Below are positions 10,847-19,217 of a stretch of DNA of 64,000 nt, piece by piece. Below the pieces are notes generated by a model. It was given only the letters and a program-made list of their open reading frames with translations, searched no databases and was not told where the DNA came from. This stretch comes from Petrosia ficiformis (taxonomy: Eukaryota; Porifera; Demospongiae; Haplosclerida; Petrosiidae), in contig OX345636.1 of NCBI GenBank assembly GCA_947044365.1, forward strand, positions 33,671,212-33,735,211, written 5' to 3'. Made by a program: the position numbers and the translations under genes. Position 1 is the stretch's first letter; every line of letters starts with the position of its first letter.

Positions 10847-10983
10847 AGTTATAACACCCCTTCCACATGCATTATCGATACACACTCAATGATATTCATT
10901 AATCCCTCGGGCTACGCCCTTGGGCTTATGAATATCATTTCGTGTGTATACGGGATAATGCCCTGGAAGGGGTGTTATAACTA
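10847..10983. repeat. Palindromic MITE (GTTATAACACCCC ends)
   Basis: About 135 bp hairpin: GTTATAACACCCCTTCCA at the left and TGGAAGGGGTGTTATAAC at the right, with paired ACACACT...ATGATATTCAT segments and a GC-rich loop CCCTCGGGCTACGCCCTTGGG. Immediately upstream of the Crypton start. Confidence 0.8.
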
Positions 10984-11337
10984 TTACATATTTGGATGTG
11001 TTTTGTACTTTATTATTTACATGGAATAATAACCCACTTGATTATCACATAGCACAATGGAATATTATTTATATATATGTATTTCATATATTTCCTGACA
11101 CCATAGTCCCCCCCCCCCCCACACAAATAATTATTCAGCCATGAAATATTGATTTACTTCATTAATTTTGTTTGCAAATGAATTACAACATTGCAGTATA
11201 GCTGTGCTACAAAATTAAATATTTTCATAACACTGCAGCTAAATATGATTATGCATGAAACATTTCTAACCAAGAAGATTGGTTAAAATATTGCATCGCT
11301 TTTGAAGTTGTATAAAATTAATTTTGAGTGAACTTAC

Positions 11338-11395
11338 TTTGAGCAGAGATGGCAAGTGATCCAAATGTCACTAATAGTACAAGTTTGAAATACAT
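11338..11395 (-). CDS. Signal-peptide exon of a minus-strand gene
   Basis: On the minus strand an acceptor CTGTTTTTCAG is followed by G-ATG and the codons MYFKLVLLVTFGSLAISAQ, then donor A/GTAAGT at 11337. The hydrophobic core followed by AISA-Q is a textbook signal peptide with cleavage likely after Ala-18. The preceding acceptor implies an upstream 5' untranslated exon. It ends in phase 1. It is the natural first coding exon for the secreted gene whose last exons are at 1880-2219 and 409-785, which would place the Gypsy and Crypton elements in an intron, but the phase shows that one or more linking exons remain unfound. Alternatively it belongs to a short separate gene. Confidence 0.6.
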
Positions 11396-11523
11396 CCTGA
11401 AAAACAGAATCAGTTTTAGGATAAGTAAATTCCTATTATAATAATAATTAATATATAATTATGTATATATATATATATATATATAAATTTTATTATACTT
11501 AAATATATTATAATTATATGTAT

Positions 11524-11569
<46 letters not shown>

Positions 11570-12408
11570 TATAATTATATATAATTATTTTATGTATATT
11601 ACATATATGCTAATAGGTGCTCTATAAAAAATGGAGTTTGTGTCCAATGTGATATAGCCCGAGCCTGCGAGGGTTATATCACATCCGAGGACACAGAACA
11701 AGGGTCCTAAGGTCTATATACAATATCATGTCACCATCACATATATATAGTATGATGATGACATCATTCCTTTGATGTGGTGAGTTCTATATATTGTATA
11801 TATGTACACACTATGCAGGGGATGTCATCATCATATAATATATTGTATATAGTATGTTAATAGGTCCTATATACCGCATATAGGACCTTCATTTTGTGTC
11901 CTATATTTTGTATATAGGATCCCTTAGCATACTATATATGTATTACATATATATAATATATAATTATATATTGGGAAAATCAACAGATCAAACTGAAAGA
12001 TTATCAATCTTCTGCTATTATTGAGCCATTTCTATGCCTATATCATAGGAACACACAATTTAAAAAAAAAACGCATGACTTTTACTCTCGTTTAATTTGT
12101 TGGCTGTATTATTGTCTTCGTCACCTACATCACAATCAACGCCGACTAAATTTTGTGGGCATCCAACCAATCACACGTTAGTCATGTGATTGACCTTTGA
12201 TTATGCGAGGGCTGATGATGCAAGAACCGGAGCCTGACACTAGCATGTGAGCTTGGAAAAGTTATAATTATATCAGACTTATAGTGTATGGAGAGATAAA
12301 CAAAATTATAATTATTACGTTTTTTAAATGCCAAACATGATCATTAGAACTGAGTAGTATACTGCACTATAAATTTACAGTACGCACAACAAAACTATAA
12401 TTATTATA
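11396..12408. other. AT microsatellites and hairpins, no gene
   Basis: Holds long (TA)n tracts at 11458-11595 and a hairpin at about 11640-11692 (GTGTCC, AATGTGATATA, GCCCGAGCCTGCGAGGGT, TATATCACAT, GGACAC). 11700-11945 is built from TATATAC/GTATATAGGACCT units. 12100-12250 is less AT-rich but shows no exon I can support. Confidence 0.6.
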
Positions 12409-12655
12409 CAAGAATAATAAAATCAATAAAAATGAGAAAGATGTAGGGATGTCAAAACCCAAAAAGCATGCGAGCAAGTTTGGGAGGTTAACGTAAAACC
12501 TAAATTTAAACAAACCACTTCCATATAACCCTACATAAGTACTTACACCGCTATAAAGAAAAATAAAAAGAGATGTACTTATGTAGGGTTATATGGAAGT
12601 GGTTTGTTTAAATTTAGGTTTTACGTTAACCTCCCAAACTTGTTCGCATGCTTTT
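12409..12655. repeat. Foldback MITE, family M1 copy 2
   Basis: Hairpin with arms CAAGAATAATAAAATC... GTAGGGATGTCAAAACCC and CTTATGTAGGGTTATATGG...; the right arm stops early at GCATGCTTTTCC, followed directly by repeat R1. Confidence 0.8.
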
Positions 12656-12835
12656 CCAACTGTCTAAAAGATGTTGTTAGTCATAAAAACACTAGATATC
12701 AAAAGGTATGTGTTTATTAAGACTTGTCTCGAAATTTTAGCAGAGATTTCAGCTCATCACTTGCAATTGAAATGTATGGGTGGCCATTTTTTTTCCGTGC
12801 CATCCCTACATAGATAGCACTACCATACTCTCTGA
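12655..12835. repeat. Dispersed repeat R1, copy 2
   Basis: Shares GTTAGTCATAAAAACACTAG, CATCACTTGCAATTGAAATG and GCCATCCCTACATAGA with 3380-3555. No coding sequence. Confidence 0.6.
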
Positions 12836-13636
12836 TTACTACGAATTTCAACCATTTTTATTGGCTATATAAGTGCAATTTCAGTGTTTCATTTGTCGCT
12901 GAATATGAGAGGCAAATAAATTACAGTACACAACCCTATATACCTTAGTACTTGTAGTCTTGACATTCATTTAAAGTACACTGAAATATTTATTACCAAA
13001 AGTGAAGTATAAAGTATGTATGTTTGCTATGAAGAATGTCACGTACCCAGTTACTCCCATTAGTAAATTATTCATCTACATATGAACAATGATTGACATT
13101 ATTAAGTAATTATTAAATTAATTCAATCATTCACAAAGAACAATCATTTGGCTCATTAACTATTCCAGACTGATAGGCACTCTTTTTTTAAGGGCATAAT
13201 AGTTTAGAGCTTGAACCTCTATAGGTCAGTGGTTCTGGTTATGCTCTTGGCATTCTGTTTCCTAGAAAGTGATCTGTAGACTTCTGCCATCAGTTTCAAT
13301 GTAATAATAATAATACTGAAAGCAAAAGAAAATAAAGAGAAACTATTGGTTGCACATAGTTCACTTTTGTATATCACTGTAAAGGATTGTTTTGTTTAAT
13401 GAATGATTGTTTGAACCAGTTGTAGTATTGGGGCAGGGTAGAAATAGTTTGTCACAGTTTACATCTCCCACAAATTAGCTATAAGAATTAGCTTTGGATT
13501 ACGGGGAGGGAGAAAAAGCAGAAATGGCGGAAACTGATCACATTTGTGATGAACAAAATCATGTTTAGCAAAGCTGTTGATGTTTATAAAGTCATCGATA
13601 GAAGTCATGGATGTTTAACAAAAAATGGAGGTATCT

Positions 13637-13680
13637 GGGGGGGGTGGGGGGTGGGTGGTGGAGCCCCCCCCCCCACCAGT
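13637..13680. repeat. G-run/C-run hairpin
   Basis: A run of G (with a few T) facing a run of 12-13 C, in a region flanked by partly inverted AGCAGAAATGG / CCACCATTTCC-like segments (13513-13720). Potential G-quadruplex or assembly-unstable stretch. Confidence 0.6.
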
Positions 13681-13926
13681 TTGTCAGGATTGGCATTTCT
13701 GCTGTTTCCACCATTTCCACTTTTTCTCCTTCTTCTTGAATTAACGATATTATATCTGAACTGATTTAACCACTAAGTAGCTAATTGCTATAAATTCCGG
13801 TTTTGTGCAGATGCAGTAGGCACAGGGATTACTTATTTAAGCCATAAAATTAGTGGAACATCATGTTAAATGGCACATCAAATTAAAATTTGGATAAGTA
13901 AGAAAGGGCTGACTATGGAATCTTAC

Positions 13927-13989
13927 CTATGGGGCTTTCTGTAGTTGTCTTTCTCAACAAATGCATATTGTCCACTCATGTGACATTTC
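13927..13989 (-). CDS. Cytoplasmic-tail exon following the TM exon
   Basis: Minus-strand exon of 63 nt between acceptor GATGTAGAG and donor CATAG/GTAAGA. It enters in phase 2, completing the Trp codon split at 14088, and encodes KCHMSGQYAFVEKDNYRKPH, a basic/polar stretch with two tyrosines that fits a juxtamembrane cytoplasmic tail. It ends in phase 2, so another exon must follow at lower coordinates; none was identified with confidence. Confidence 0.5.
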
Positions 13990-14087
13990 CTCTACATCAG
14001 ACCACACGCAAAGTTATGCATGCAATGTATAATATTATTCATGTACAGGTATATCATTCTTAATTACCTAAATACACACAAACACAC

Positions 14088-14287
14088 CATAGCCAGTAGA
14101 CTAATACGATGATAATATTGACTGGTAAAGCTACACCCATCATCACTCCAATAACAATACCAGCTATCTGTCTAGATAATCTGTTATCATTAATAATATC
14201 TCGTAGTACTGGAGATGGAGGGAATAGTAGGACAACACCAGTGACTATAAATCCAGAAGCAACATAAACACCATCATATATTGCTTG
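14088..14287 (-). CDS. Transmembrane exon of an unrecognised minus-strand receptor
   Basis: Minus-strand exon of 200 nt, acceptor TTCATTCTAG and donor CTATG/GTGTGT. It is open in phase 0 and ends in phase 2, which agrees with the next exon at 13927-13989. The encoded peptide has a hydrophobic segment near its start (VASGFIVTGVVLLF) and a strong one near its end (IAGIVIGVMMGVALPVNIII) followed by YWLWK. The QIAGI..G entry into the helix is reminiscent of the GGQIAGISVG helix start in receptors A, B and C, so this may be a distant surface-receptor relative. No start codon; detected only by splice logic. Confidence 0.5.
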
Positions 14288-14329
14288 CTAGAATGAAAAA
14301 GGATTTTAAAAAGCAAAAATATACCATAG

Positions 14330-15085
14330 CTGCTATTTTTCGCATTTTTCGCGAGCAACTTCAAAATTGTGAAATTATAATAATATAACCAAACCATGCA
14401 TGCCTTCTAATTTATGTGCATATGTTTGCATGCAATAATCTCTGGCAAAGCTGGGAGACTGTGAGTGCCGTATGGCTTTTCATCATCACTTTAAGCCAGT
14501 GAATTCTGGAAAAACCATACCTCACAATATACATGATAGTTTCTTACCATTAATACAAGACATGTCTTGACTCATTCAATGTACATGCATGTGAACAATT
14601 TATGAAGACATGGTTAGTACAAACACAAAAATAACACGTGAATTTTATTCTGCAGGTTACTGTTAATATTTCGTGAAAATTTGCACCCATGAAAATTCCC
14701 ACTATTCGGGTATTTTCATATTAGTTTGCCTAACCACACCCAATGGGATGCAGCTAGAGGAGACAGATTCAATGGACGAGAAGTAGCCTTCATAACAGAT
14801 TTGCTGTGGTAGTTGTCCAAAATGGCCATTATTCTCGAAATATTTCTGCGGACAGTAACTTTGCTGTAACATGCACTTTGGGATTTGGTAATTCGGAATT
14901 CACTGGCCGATGAAGAGCCATGCTTGAACTAACAACTCACAGTCTCACACGTTTAACACAAATTACTACATGCATGCGTACAAAGGTTAATTAGAAGGCT
15001 TTGTTACATACATGTAAATATAACTTATAATTTAGAAGTGGCTCATGAAAAACATGAAAAATTGCACCTCATGAAAATTTCCCAC
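14330..15085. repeat. Foldback element with ~150 bp diverged inverted arms
   Basis: Left arm features, in order: TTTTTCGCATTTTTCGCGAG, CCTTCTAATTTATG, GAGACTGTGAGTG, CCAGTGAATTCTG. The same features return inverted on the right: CGGAATTCACTGG, CTCACAGTCTC, AATTAGAAGG, TCATGAAAAACATGAAAAA. The unique centre is about 380 bp with no ORF. It lies immediately upstream (in minus-strand sense) of the transmembrane exon, within its presumed intron. Confidence 0.55.
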
Positions 15086-15306
15086 TATAATGTAATATAA
15101 TAGTCATACCACACAATATGCCTGGCCTGTTTCAGCCTTTAATTATATTTTCTTCTTGCTTGTACTATATACATATGACTGTCTGCAAAAACTCATTGTT
15201 TGGAGAATGATCAGATGATTACTTTTAAATGCACACTTCTGGCAATGTGGCATAGGAATACAAAGTAAAAACATGTCCTTTTAATATTTATGCCACCTTA
15301 TGCTAT

Positions 15307-15480
15307 AGTTGAGCTTACTCTGAGAACCTCTATAACATCTTCTCCACCCATCATTCCACTTACCTGTCCACTCACTTATACAAAGAATGTCACTTGCAGT
15401 CCATCATTTGTCTGTTCTATGTTAATAATGAAAATATCATCTACTGAATTAAGTGCAAATGTTTTTGTATATAGATGAAA
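15307..15480 (-). pseudogene. Coding-like stretch, possibly an upstream exon of the TM-exon gene
   Basis: Minus-strand reading gives a protein-like run (TFALNSVDDIFIINIEQTND, then GLQVTFFV) that hits TAA at about 15386-15384 and resumes in the same frame as VSGQVSGMMGGEDVIEVLRV. A donor-like GTATAAGT and a GTAAGTGG lie at the break. It has the look of an extracellular domain exon (alternating hydrophobics), but no acceptor was convincingly placed, so it may be either an exon with misjudged borders or a broken copy. Confidence 0.3.
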
Positions 15481-15732
15481 GAGGAAAAAGTATATCTGAT
15501 AATGAATTGATGAAAAAAAGGGGCAATGGATGCATTGTAGTTAAAAGTGAGCACCAGTTAGTCTGTGAAAATACAATATGCTGATTTTGTCTTGCTTGAG
15601 TCACAATGAAACCTCAGGGCTAACTGCAAGTATAAGATACTTTATGCCCATTGATGCACATTACTGTGAAAAGATATAGAGTACATGTATTTTTATGGAG
15701 AGTTTAATTAAGAGAACAAAGGATGTCAGTAC

Positions 15733-15884
15733 CTCCTGAACAAGTCTTGATACGTGAGATGAATACCTCTTTTTCTAGAACCATCATCATCAGTTGTAAT
15801 TGGTATGATATTACAGGGTTTTGTCCACAATACTTGATAGCCTCTGTAGTACACGTTTCTTCTTCTGCCACACGGAAGTATTTG
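15733..15884 (-). CDS. Unrecognised exon-like ORF, minus strand
   Basis: Open minus-strand stretch ending at donor CAGGAG/GTACTG; peptide includes WTKPCNIIPITTDDDGSRKR and GIHLTYQDLFRR. Its upstream end runs into a CRE-containing GC-richer segment (15873-15905), so it could be a first exon transcribed away from that promoter. No family recognised; low certainty that it is translated. Confidence 0.25.
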
Positions 15885-15905
15885 TGACGTCATGAAATGA
15901 CGTCG
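15873..15905. promoter_or_regulatory. ETS-like site plus two CRE/ATF palindromes
   Basis: CGGAAGT at 15873-15879, a perfect CRE TGACGTCA at 15885-15892 and a second TGACGTCG at 15898-15905, 13 bp apart; an inverted CCAAT (GATTGG) follows at about 15960. Clustered sites of these types mark CpG-containing core promoters in many animals. It stands out from the AT-rich surroundings and lies between divergent coding-like pieces (15733 minus, 16028 plus). Confidence 0.45.
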
Positions 15906-16027
15906 TTGCAAGCGCTCGATCTACAGTAATTTGGGGCGTGGTAACACCAAGACCCAGTGATTGGGGAAGGGTTTTCGTGGCACAATGGAATGCAGATGAC
16001 GTCTAAATACGCTGTAGGGTATTAGCC

Positions 16028-16099
16028 ATGACTGAACGTTGCACTGTCTGTCTCAAAGATGTACCAAAGCAGTGGCATAGCTACAGTGTGGCAGACTAG
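16028..16099 (+). CDS. Short unrecognised ORF with C-x2-C
   Basis: First ATG downstream of the CRE cluster; 23 residues starting MTERCTVCLKDVPKQWHSY, ending at TAG 16097-16099. The same frame stays open after the stop for 31 more codons (LPQFRTNSTTDTVATDYSD). The C-x2-C start looks like half a zinc finger. Could be the first exon of a plus-strand gene, an old pseudogene, or chance. Confidence 0.25.
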   Translation: MTERCTVCLKDVPKQWHSYSVAD

Positions 16100-16573
16100 G
16101 TGTGGCTTAAGAGAAGATTGCCACAATTTCGGACAAACAGTACTACTGATACAGTTGCTACTGATTACAGTGATGAGTGTTCGAAACCACCATGATCAGC
16201 CTCACGAGGAATTGAAAAATAATGTAAGTTATGTAACCAGTAGTCCAGTACTCGATTACATATTGCGCAAGTGGCGCTGAGCTATAATCAAGGTGTACGT
16301 GTGTCCCTTTTAGTGCGTGAAAATTAATTGACCACGCTCCTCGTGAATATTTAATTAGATGCAAAACTTTCGCGGCGCGCTTAGAAGGCCGAGTATGCCA
16401 CCATCAATCAAAAGACTTCACTGCGAAGGAAGAGACTGAAAAGTAATGCTACCAAACATATTATATGAGTATTTCATGAATTTGGAAGTAAAGGTTTTCC
16501 AGCCGTACAGTCTTGTTTATTGCCGAGTACTGAGGATACGTTCATTTGTCGCATCAGTGCTTTGGAATGCTGA

Positions 16574-16801
16574 AAAGGGATAAGACTGAAAGGAGATGTA
16601 TCTGAATTAGAAGCTAGAATGTCTGAGTTCATGAAAAGAGCAGGAGAGGAATGTGGCTCACATAGAAACACTTCTCCTAAAGTCTCAATACCTTCAATGC
16701 AATACGAGGTTGTCAGCTTATGCCTGCAAAACGACAAGCATTGGACACTCCTTCTCTACAAGTCATGCAGCAGTAAACAGATCCTCCATCTATTGCAGTA
16801 A
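16574..16801 (+). CDS. Unrecognised plus-strand coding-like piece
   Basis: Frame open from a TGA near 16571 to TAA 16799-16801. Peptide begins RLKGDVSELEARMSEFMKRA, which has a heptad-like coiled-coil pattern, followed by CGSHRNTSPKVSIPS. It may be an exon of the same plus-strand unit as 16028 and 16949; no homology recognised. Confidence 0.3.
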   Translation, partial: KGIRLKGDVSELEARMSEFMKRAGEECGSHRNTSPKVSIPSMQYEVVSLCLQNDKHWTLLLYKSCSSKQILHLLQ

Positions 16802-16948
16802 GCCGTTGTTATTAAAATAATCTAATATTGTATTAATTGAAGTATTTATGAATTAAATTTCATATCTATTATAATATTATAATTGTAGGTTTTAGAGAAA
16901 ACAAAAAGCAAAACCGGGTGTACCGCCTGACCAGATAATTAAAAAAAA

Positions 16949-17392
16949 TTGGCCATGGCATTGGAAGAAAGAACTCACCAGGTCATGAAAGACACAAGAA
17001 CTCAGAGAAATGTGTGCTCTGAAACAGAGTTCAATCTTGAGGACAGTCGATCTTACTATATTGCAATCGTTTTCATGGCAAGCATTTTGTGTGGAAGCAA
17101 AGAAGATCACACTAATTTATATGCCATTCTAGATCAACTTTTGGAAGTTTGTGAATTTCCATCACAAGTGAAGAGAAGTATGACTGGTAAGGCTTGCCGT
17201 GTGGACAAATTTGCTATTCTTGGCTTTTGCATATCTTTTTTATGTCGTTATTGGAACCAATCAATGAATCTTGTGGAGTGTTTATTATACTGTACAATTG
17301 AGGTGCCAGCAAGCAAATGTAGGTTCACAAATATTTTACGAAAATTAAAACTAAGTGTCATGTATAAACTATATAGGTGTTTAAGTTGCTAG
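16949..17392 (+). CDS. Hypothetical protein or exon, 147 residues
   Basis: An uninterrupted 147-codon frame from ATG 16949 (GGCCATGGCATTGG context) to TAG 17390-17392. Composition is protein-like, with a Cys-rich distribution (VCSETEF, ILCGSKED, LEVCEFPS, KACRVDK, FLCRYWNQ, ASKCRF) and two hydrophobic patches. In the preceding part another frame reads GVPPDQIIKKNWPWHWKKEL before a stop, suggesting a frame change near 16975. I do not recognise the family. Probable unstudied gene or transposon-derived fragment. Confidence 0.35.
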   Translation: MAMALEERTHQVMKDTRTQRNVCSETEFNLEDSRSYYIAIVFMASILCGSKEDHTNLYAILDQLLEVCEFPSQVKRSMTGKACRVDKFAILGFCISFLCRYWNQSMNLVECLLYCTIEVPASKCRFTNILRKLKLSVMYKLYRCLSC

Positions 17393-17784
17393 TATGTTGG
17401 TCTCATAAATGTACAGTGGCTTATTTGGACAAAACTTGGACAGACCTATGATGCCAATAATACTTGGAATGAGTGTATATATATTGCAACCAATGTCTGG
17501 AGAAAATAGTTGTCAGGTATGTGAAAGATTCTCTCAGAGAATGTGATTGCCTTTTTGAAGACTGGCATGCTAAAAGATGTCTTCTCACAGTTAGTGCATA
17601 CTCTTAATGTGGTGATTGGAAGTATTTAAATATAAGTTAATTAGCACTTGACTACCTTCACCTTTGAAATCAGAGGTAGAAATAACTGTTGTCCTAGCAA
17701 ATTTATAGTTTTATTTTCCACCTCTGGAGATGCCTATAATTGTATGGTTGAGTAATGCATACATGAAATTGTTTTTGTTTTCTT

Positions 17785-18144
17785 TTATTTATTGGGCAAT
17801 TCAATATGAAGGCGCTTATACAAATGTACATCAGAAAGAGATCGAGGTACATTATACCATTTAAGAAATATTATCAATTGCAGGAATGTAGTGAAAAAGC
17901 CCACAAATTCGGTTGCTGCATGTGAAGAGTTTTTCCTCATGGTAGTAGAAGCACACATTTTGTCAGCAGCAATGGCCTTGTTTTGAATGAGCACCGTAGA
18001 TAGTGTACCAACAAATACACAATACTTTCCTATTGGATCAGAAGATCTGGCCCCTTCTGAGCGGAAGCAAATTTTGCTTATGGCTGTTGAGTCAATTGCT
18101 GACATATTTGTCCATTTTTGGGAAATCACAGGGATAGTAGTCAT
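17785..18144 (-). CDS. Hypothetical protein, minus strand, 119 residues
   Basis: Minus-strand frame from ATG 18144 to a stop at 17785. Peptide includes AIDSTAISKICFRSEGARSS and a hydrophobic EFVGFFTTFLQLIIFLKW segment. No family recognised and no supporting splice sites; it may be an exon, a transposon scrap, or a chance ORF. Confidence 0.25.
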   Translation of the reverse strand: MTTIPVISQKWTNMSAIDSTAISKICFRSEGARSSDPIGKYCVFVGTLSTVLIQNKAIAADKMCASTTMRKNSSHAATEFVGFFTTFLQLIIFLKWYNVPRSLSDVHLYKRLHIELPNK

Positions 18145-18709
18145 GATGGTGTGCTAGACTATGCATCTGAATTCCTTAAATTGGGCTTACTATTGATGGA
18201 ATTTAATAAATGTGAGGGAGATGGCAATTGAATATGCTGGTGTTGGCAGTTTCTTTTTCTGATATTTTAGTAGTATGACTAATACATTCAGTTTAGTTAT
18301 AGTTTGAAAAATATTAGGCTTATATACCAAAATTTTTTTAGTTTCACTTCTCTATAAAATGTAACTAAAAGAGCCAGGTCAACTTCATAGTTATCAGTTA
18401 TATATAGATTTAGTTATAGTTTCAGTAACTAAAAGTCAAATCCATAACTGAGGCTAAAATGGATTTCAGTAAACTAAAACAATATATATAGAGAAACCTG
18501 CTTTGTGGTGTCCAGGATTCAGTAATCATGGCTTTATCATGCCTGAAACACAACAGCCTATTATAGTTATTATCTACTCTGTTTACCTTTTAAAGCTTGT
18601 AGAACTTTAGGAATATATTTCAGGTAGAATAGCTAGCTTTTATTTCCAGTTTCGTCTGTGGAGCTTGAGCGTGCGTTCTTTTACACGCCACGCCCATTAA
18701 TTGACTGAG
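18145..18709. other. No gene seen; TTAGTTATAGTTAA repeat block
   Basis: 18280-18480 is made of TTTAGTTATAGTTT / AACTAAAAGTC units, also found near 1780-1810, 2495-2510 and 33605-33860: a dispersed minisatellite-like family with TAACTAA inverted symmetry. The 18660-18709 segment carries CACGCCCATTAATTGAC, whose reverse complement GTCAATTAATGGGCGTG is at 3840-3860. Confidence 0.5.
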
Positions 18710-18718
18710 GTTTTTGCC

Positions 18719-18783
18719 TAGTCTCGCGTAGCCAGCCCCTCCCACTCTTCGTTAGAGTGGGAGGGGCTGGCTACGCGAGACTA
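18719..18783. mobile_element. 65 bp hairpin MITE, TAGTCTCG family, 9 bp target duplication
   Basis: A nearly perfect palindrome TAGTCTCGCGTAGCCAGCCC ... GGGCTGGCTACGCGAGACTA with a CTTCGTTAG loop. It is flanked by exact 9 bp direct repeats GTTTTTGCC (18710-18718 and 18784-18792), the length typical of Mutator-like elements. Termini TAGTCTCG are shared with the 420 bp MITE at 25259-25678. A degenerate relative lies at about 23439-23491. Confidence 0.85.
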
Positions 18784-19217
18784 GTTTTTGCCCTGGACAC
18801 CGGCCAGCCAGAAAAGTGGTCAGCCCGCTACACCGCAAGACATTTAAGGTGGTGTTACGGTTAGTTCAAATGTTTTTTTATTATTATTTTCATTGTTTAA
18901 TAATTAACATTACCTTACTTTCGTTTATTGATGGTGAAAAATTTCAAGTTGTTACCTTGTTGCATTTAAGAGTTACAAGCGTGAGAAGAACCCATCACAA
19001 AGGTACATGCATTTTTAATACAAACTACACAACATAGAGATTGTTACAGTTCTATGAAGGTATTTCTTGATAGCTCTTCCTGTTACAAAGATATTCCATA
19101 GTCAACACGTATCTCCAGAGAACGTAAGAGTATCGCTAAATCGCTTCATAGAATTGTTCGCCCACATGTTTTGGTTCTCTTTCATAGCTGTACGGATTAT
19201 TAGAGCTGAGGAAAATG

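Noticed and set aside
13546..13764. 72-codon plus-strand ORF over the G-run
   Set aside because: Composition is dictated by homopolymers (GWGVGGGAPPP); no family resemblance or splice context.
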